The position numbers and the translations under genes were made by a program. Below the pieces are notes generated by a model that did no database searches, was not told the origin of the DNA, and was given only the letters and a program-made list of their open reading frames with translations. From Lentisalinibacter orientalis (GTDB lineage: Bacteria; Pseudomonadota; Gammaproteobacteria; Steroidobacterales; Woeseiaceae), in assembly GCF_040706535.1 (NCBI RefSeq), contig NZ_JAPDRJ010000007.1, positions 14,493-78,492 on the forward strand: a stretch of 64,000 bases of DNA, written 5' to 3'. Each line of letters begins with the position of its first letter. Within the stretch, counting starts at the first letter, position 1. Of the stretch, positions 60,792 to 64,000 are shown one piece after another.

Positions 60792-61522
60792 TCTCCACGG
60801 GGGAAGCCGTCCGCGCTCACGCGCCGTTCTTCCAAGTTGCCTGGGATTGCGCAGGCCTAGCCAAGTCGTAGCAGATATGACAGGAAGTGTATCCTTTTCT
60901 CATCCAGCCATATAGATGTCTCTGGCTTGCGACACCTTCGCAGAATGGCAATTTGTGACCGACGTCACAATCTGGAGCTCCAATTCACTACGAAATATGC
61001 TTTGTGACTATGCTTGTGGTCTGACCCAAATCGACGCAACGGCAGTGGGCATTTCTAGACAGTACTGAACTGCTGAACAGGAAGATTGGGCAGATCAGCG
61101 ATGAAAATTGGAATGCCGGACTTGAGAGAGGATCTCTATCGGATTACGGGATAGCTTCATTCGTGGGTAGCGTCGACGGGGGGCTCTTTCGAAGTGCGAG
61201 TCTGTGATCGTTCCTCAACCGGATCTTGCAAAAAACCAGTGTTATGCTCTTTGTGCGATGTAGCCAAGTCGGTGAAGGAACCATCACGGGCTCTGGGCAG
61301 TTTCAGAGGCGGTATGAGCTGGGATCTTCCTCCGGCCTGAATCCCAACCTATCATGGACAGAAGCGGCCGGCGAGACGACGATGCTACTGGGTAGCCAAA
61401 AGTCGCCTGCGACGCATGGCAAGTGGATAATCAAAGTACCGATTCAGTCGTTTACGAAACATAGCTGATCTATCCGCAGGGAAAATGCGTCATAGCTTGA
61501 AGCTCTATAGAAGGACAGAAGT
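60792..61522. other. Divergent intergenic region with CRP-type site
   Basis: 731 bases between two divergent secreted-protein genes. It has the CRP-type palindrome at 60953-60970. The small frame 61226-61468 has no domain and poor codon pattern. No riboswitch or terminator seen. AT content is higher than average. Confidence 0.4.
60953..60970. promoter_or_regulatory. CRP/Clp/Vfr-type operator
   Basis: TTGTGAC-CGAC-GTCACAA is an 18-bp perfect palindrome around a 4-base centre, containing TGTGA-N6-TCACA exactly. It is 162 bases upstream of the PL14-like gene and 553 bases from the divergent gene. The same consensus occurs upstream of the c-di-GMP riboswitch (26579). Confidence 0.65.
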
Positions 61523-62728
61523 ATGTGTAAACAGACTACAGAGATGGGCTCCGTAGGGCCGAGCCTCGTCGCAGTCATTTGGTTTGGTTGCGTCTTACTA
61601 GGCAGCTTATTCGGCTCAAGTCTCGCGGGCGCGGCGTCGTGTGCAATCCCCGGCCAAGGAGAGACAGCACTCCAGTCTGCCGCCAACGGCCTTCAACCCG
61701 GCGATTGGTGCGAACTCACTACCGACGGACTCGATTGGAGTCTAATACAGCCGCCTGGTAGCGGATTGTGCCCCAACGAGAATCATCTCGAATACGGGGG
61801 AGAAGGTGTATACGACCCTGCAAGGCAGGCCATATTCGTGGCGACCGGCCCACATTCGGGTACAGTCACCGGAGGATGCTACCCGGAGAATTATGTACTT
61901 ATCAAATACGATGAGGGCTCGAATAGTTGGTCTCTTGAAGACCAGACGACGACGGGACTACCCAACGGTGGCCACGGTTACGACCTCACATCCATCGATC
62001 CAACAACCGGCGACGTCTACGTCAGCGTCTATAACAGCAACGGTCTGTGGCGTCGTAATGGAATAGATGGTAGTTGGACGAAGGTTGGCGACAATCCCAT
62101 CATTAGCTGTAATGCACAGACCTGCGCTTCCGGAAGTACTTGGGACATTCGGCGGAACGGTTACCTGCGTTTTGGCGACAGTTCAGAGAGTGGAGTGACG
62201 ATTTGGCGTAAAGACGAAGCCAATTGGTCGCAGCTCGCTCCGGCATCAGAGTTCGGCGGATTCAACGCTGGTTATCATTTTTGGGCCGGTTATCATCGCA
62301 CCAGCGGCATCGTATGGTTGCATGATGGAAACGGCTCCTCAAAACACTGGCGGCTAAATGCAAACGACAGTATTGAAGCTTTGCGCCCACCACCGATATC
62401 ACTCGGTTGCTGTGGCAACAACGGACGATTCACTACCTACGATTTCCGGACTGACAGATTCGTAGTCGCTGATCCGTATACGAACAGATTTTACGACTAT
62501 GATGTGGAAGACGATGTGTGGACTTCTTTGGGAACAAAAGTACCACTTAACCAAAGTGGTGCTCCCGAGGCCTTCGTTGCGCCGATCGATGCTCATGGTG
62601 GCGTGATTATGTACGTTGTTGGTCGCGGCACTGGTAATGATCCAAAGGTATACGTGTATAAGCATGCCGGGGCGGAAGCCCCTGAGCAGTCTACCCCGGA
62701 GGCCCCGAAGGACTTCGGCGCCAATTAA
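61523..62728 (+). CDS. Secreted beta-propeller-like protein of unknown function
   Basis: 401 residues from the ATG at 61523 (GAAGGACAG 7 bases upstream). A signal peptide (VGPSLVAVIWFGCVLLGSLFG...AGAASC) is followed by repeated blades with Trp and Gly: YGGEGVYDPARQAIFVATGP, GYDLTSIDPTTGDVYVSVYNSNGLWRRN, YHFWAGYHRTSGIVWLHDGN, RFTTYDFRTDRFVVADPY. The Kelch-like pattern suggests a sugar-binding propeller. At least six Cys residues. It is divergent from the lyase gene and shares its IS-flanked location, so a role in binding the same polymer is inference. Confidence 0.6.
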   Translation: MCKQTTEMGSVGPSLVAVIWFGCVLLGSLFGSSLAGAASCAIPGQGETALQSAANGLQPGDWCELTTDGLDWSLIQPPGSGLCPNENHLEYGGEGVYDPARQAIFVATGPHSGTVTGGCYPENYVLIKYDEGSNSWSLEDQTTTGLPNGGHGYDLTSIDPTTGDVYVSVYNSNGLWRRNGIDGSWTKVGDNPIISCNAQTCASGSTWDIRRNGYLRFGDSSESGVTIWRKDEANWSQLAPASEFGGFNAGYHFWAGYHRTSGIVWLHDGNGSSKHWRLNANDSIEALRPPPISLGCCGNNGRFTTYDFRTDRFVVADPYTNRFYDYDVEDDVWTSLGTKVPLNQSGAPEAFVAPIDAHGGVIMYVVGRGTGNDPKVYVYKHAGAEAPEQSTPEAPKDFGAN

Positions 62729-62862
62729 CTTGTTATATATGAAGCAGACTAAGTAACCCATAGGAATGTCTTTCGGTTCCTCTACCGGCACCGCGTCTAC
62801 GCACTGTGACGCTGCGTCCTGCGAAGAGATTACTATCCCACTCGCGTGGCGCTTATGCCGAT

Positions 62863-63138
62863 ATGAGTAACGAACGTCTTTATAACGGAACCGCAAGCAC
62901 CCCTGAATGGGCGGAACAATTGTATGACGTCGTTGTTATCCAGAAAGGGGGCGAAGAAGACAATCGACTTCACTCTGCGCTACATGTCGTCATCCGGCCG
63001 TTGATTGATATTGCAGTAGATCTGCAACAGACGTGTTGCTCAGATACTCACTACAAAATGCGAGTTAAGCTCGAGTGGGCATCGGCACCGAAACAAAAAG
63101 CCATATGTCCGGATATTATCTTGCGCTATGGGAGTTAA
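62863..63138 (+). CDS. Hypothetical protein, C-terminus possibly replaced by IS end
   Basis: A 91-residue frame from the ATG at 62863 (MSNERLYNG, then EWAEQLYDVVVIQKGGEEDN, HVVIRPLIDIAVDLQQTC). Its TAA lies inside the terminal repeat of IS3 copy B (from 63135), so the natural C-terminus was probably cut off by the insertion. A minus-strand frame overlaps part of it, so even the coding strand is uncertain. No domain recognised. Confidence 0.3.
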   Translation: MSNERLYNGTASTPEWAEQLYDVVVIQKGGEEDNRLHSALHVVIRPLIDIAVDLQQTCCSDTHYKMRVKLEWASAPKQKAICPDIILRYGS

Positions 63139-63856
63139 CCGTACCCCGTGACCTAAGTCATGCCTGATGTGGCTGATTAAGGATATCGGGCAGGTATGCT
63201 AGAAAACACAGCACGGGGCTTGCTACCCAGTGATCGGCGCGGCTTGAGGTGGCTTAAGTACCTTCTTCAGTCCTTAATGGCCGCTCTAGCATCGTCCAGA
63301 CTGGCGAACCAGATCAGGTCCAGACAATACTCGTGGAACTTGCCTTTGAAGCTCTCGGCGAAGGCGTTCTGTGTCGGCGTGCCTAGCTGGATGAAGTGCA
63401 GTTTCACGCCACTGCACTGACTCCACACGCCACTGCACTGACTCCAGAAGAACACCGCTGTGGAGATGAACTCCTACCCGTTGTCAAAACGATAGGAGCA
63501 GGGCTCTAGCGAGACAGCTGATCAAACTCTCGAGCAAGGCGCTGGCCTGAGATCGACAAATCAACGATCTGCAGTATGCAGTCCCGGGAGAAGTCATCGA
63601 TGATGTTGAGAACACGCATCCGTCGGCCAATAGCTAGCTGATCGGGAGATGAAGTCCATTGACCAGCGATCGTTGACCCCGTGCGGGGGCCAGCATCGAT
63701 AGCATCAGCGGGGTGATTTTCTTTCTCTCCTTGGTACAAACCTGCAGACCTTCCTTATTGGAGACCCGACAGGTGCGCTTCCAGTTGACCACATCGCCCT
63801 CGATCCGGAGTATGTCGTGGTGCGTTGGATAGCCGTACCGGGATTAACGCTCGGCC
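63135..63856 (-). mobile_element. IS3-family remnant (copy B), inverted
   Basis: The end downstream of OrfB starts TTAACCGTACCCCGTG and continues to CATGCCTGATGTGG, matching the ends of copy A. Reading the minus strand, decayed OrfB pieces appear in order: RYGYPTHHDILRIEGDVVNWKRTC (about 63.84-63.77 kb), QLAIGRRMRVLNIIDDFSRDCILQ (63.63-63.57), EFISTAVFFWSQCSG with a 30-bp tandem repeat (63.46-63.41), LHFIQLGTPTQNAFAESF and EYCLDLIWFASLDDA. OrfA is missing; an IS256-type element starts where it should be. Confidence 0.8.
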
Positions 63857-64000
63857 GAGCCTGTAAGAAATTCTGTGTTCGTGAGCCATACTCGAGAGAC
63901 TCTTTTGAGGAGACAGAGATATGGCGAAGAGAAGAGACGACGGGATCGACCGCGAATTGCTTGATCGGCTGATTTCGGAGCGCGGCGCCAGAGGGGCGCT
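63857..64000 (+). mobile_element. IS256-family element, left end and transposase N-terminus
   Basis: GAGCCTGTAAGAAATTCTG is a typical IS256-family terminal repeat. An ATG at 63921 (GAGGAGACAG upstream) starts MAKRRDDGIDRELLDRL, then ISERGARGA, which resembles the N-terminus of mutator-type (IS256) transposases. Both run off the window. The insertion removed the OrfA end of IS3 copy B. Confidence 0.7.

Noticed and set aside
61226..61468. 80-residue plus-strand frame
   Set aside because: No domain, no ribosome-binding site, located in a regulatory intergenic region.

Overview
The window looks like chromosome from a GC-rich, Gram-negative gammaproteobacterium. The signs are TonB-dependent uptake, lipoproteins with lipoboxes, a PEP-CTERM protein with exosortase-A-associated enzymes, a type I c-di-GMP riboswitch, a sigma-54 type promoter, and two perfect CRP/Clp-type operators. 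No rRNA or species marker is present, so the genus cannot be named.

1-17.5 kb is a catabolic island, nearly all on the minus strand. It encodes a carbazole-dioxygenase-like Rieske oxygenase, a two-subunit class III extradiol dioxygenase, a meta-cleavage hydrolase and the full lower pathway (hydratase, aldolase, acylating acetaldehyde dehydrogenase). With these are an SDR, an M20-like protein with a degenerate metal site, two tandem secreted amidohydrolases, a TonB receptor and an iron-type ABC importer. An arylmalonate-decarboxylase-like gene lacking catalytic cysteines lies on the opposite strand. Together they suggest uptake, deconjugation and ring cleavage of an (N-hetero)aromatic compound down to pyruvate and acetyl-CoA.

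17.7-22.3 kb is housekeeping or mixed sequence: a HAD phosphatase, two small ORFs, an AbiJ/HEPN-like gene split by one in-frame TGA, tRNA-Glu, tRNA-Ala and gltX.

22.3-31.7 kb is envelope- and biofilm-associated. It holds a PEP-CTERM protein behind a sigma-54 promoter, a Calx-beta/PQQ-type propeller/diheme fusion lipoprotein, a c-di-GMP-I riboswitch ahead of an Ig/FN3 lipoprotein, an FAD oxidase, and the exosortase-A-associated acyl-CoA ligase and PLP decarboxylase pair.

31.7-49.7 kb is a surface-polysaccharide locus. A six-gene minus-strand operon makes or modifies a nucleotide sugar. It is followed by a patchwork that changes strand almost gene by gene: a duplicated Cys-rich protein of unknown function, C-methyltransferase, degenerate SDR, Wzx-type flippase, acyltransferase, GT2, ThDP enzyme, asparagine-synthetase-like protein, amino-acid dehydrogenase and methyltransferase.

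49.7-64 kb is a mobile-element graveyard around secreted or polysaccharide-active genes (heparinase II/III-like, TPR, PL14-like lyase, propeller). It includes a dead IS3, an IS3 remnant interrupted by an IS66-family unit that carries an extra gene and is flanked by an 8-bp target duplication, a second inverted copy of that IS3, and the start of an IS256-family element. Start sites were chosen from ribosome-binding sites and family lengths, and all functional calls come from reading motifs, not from searches.
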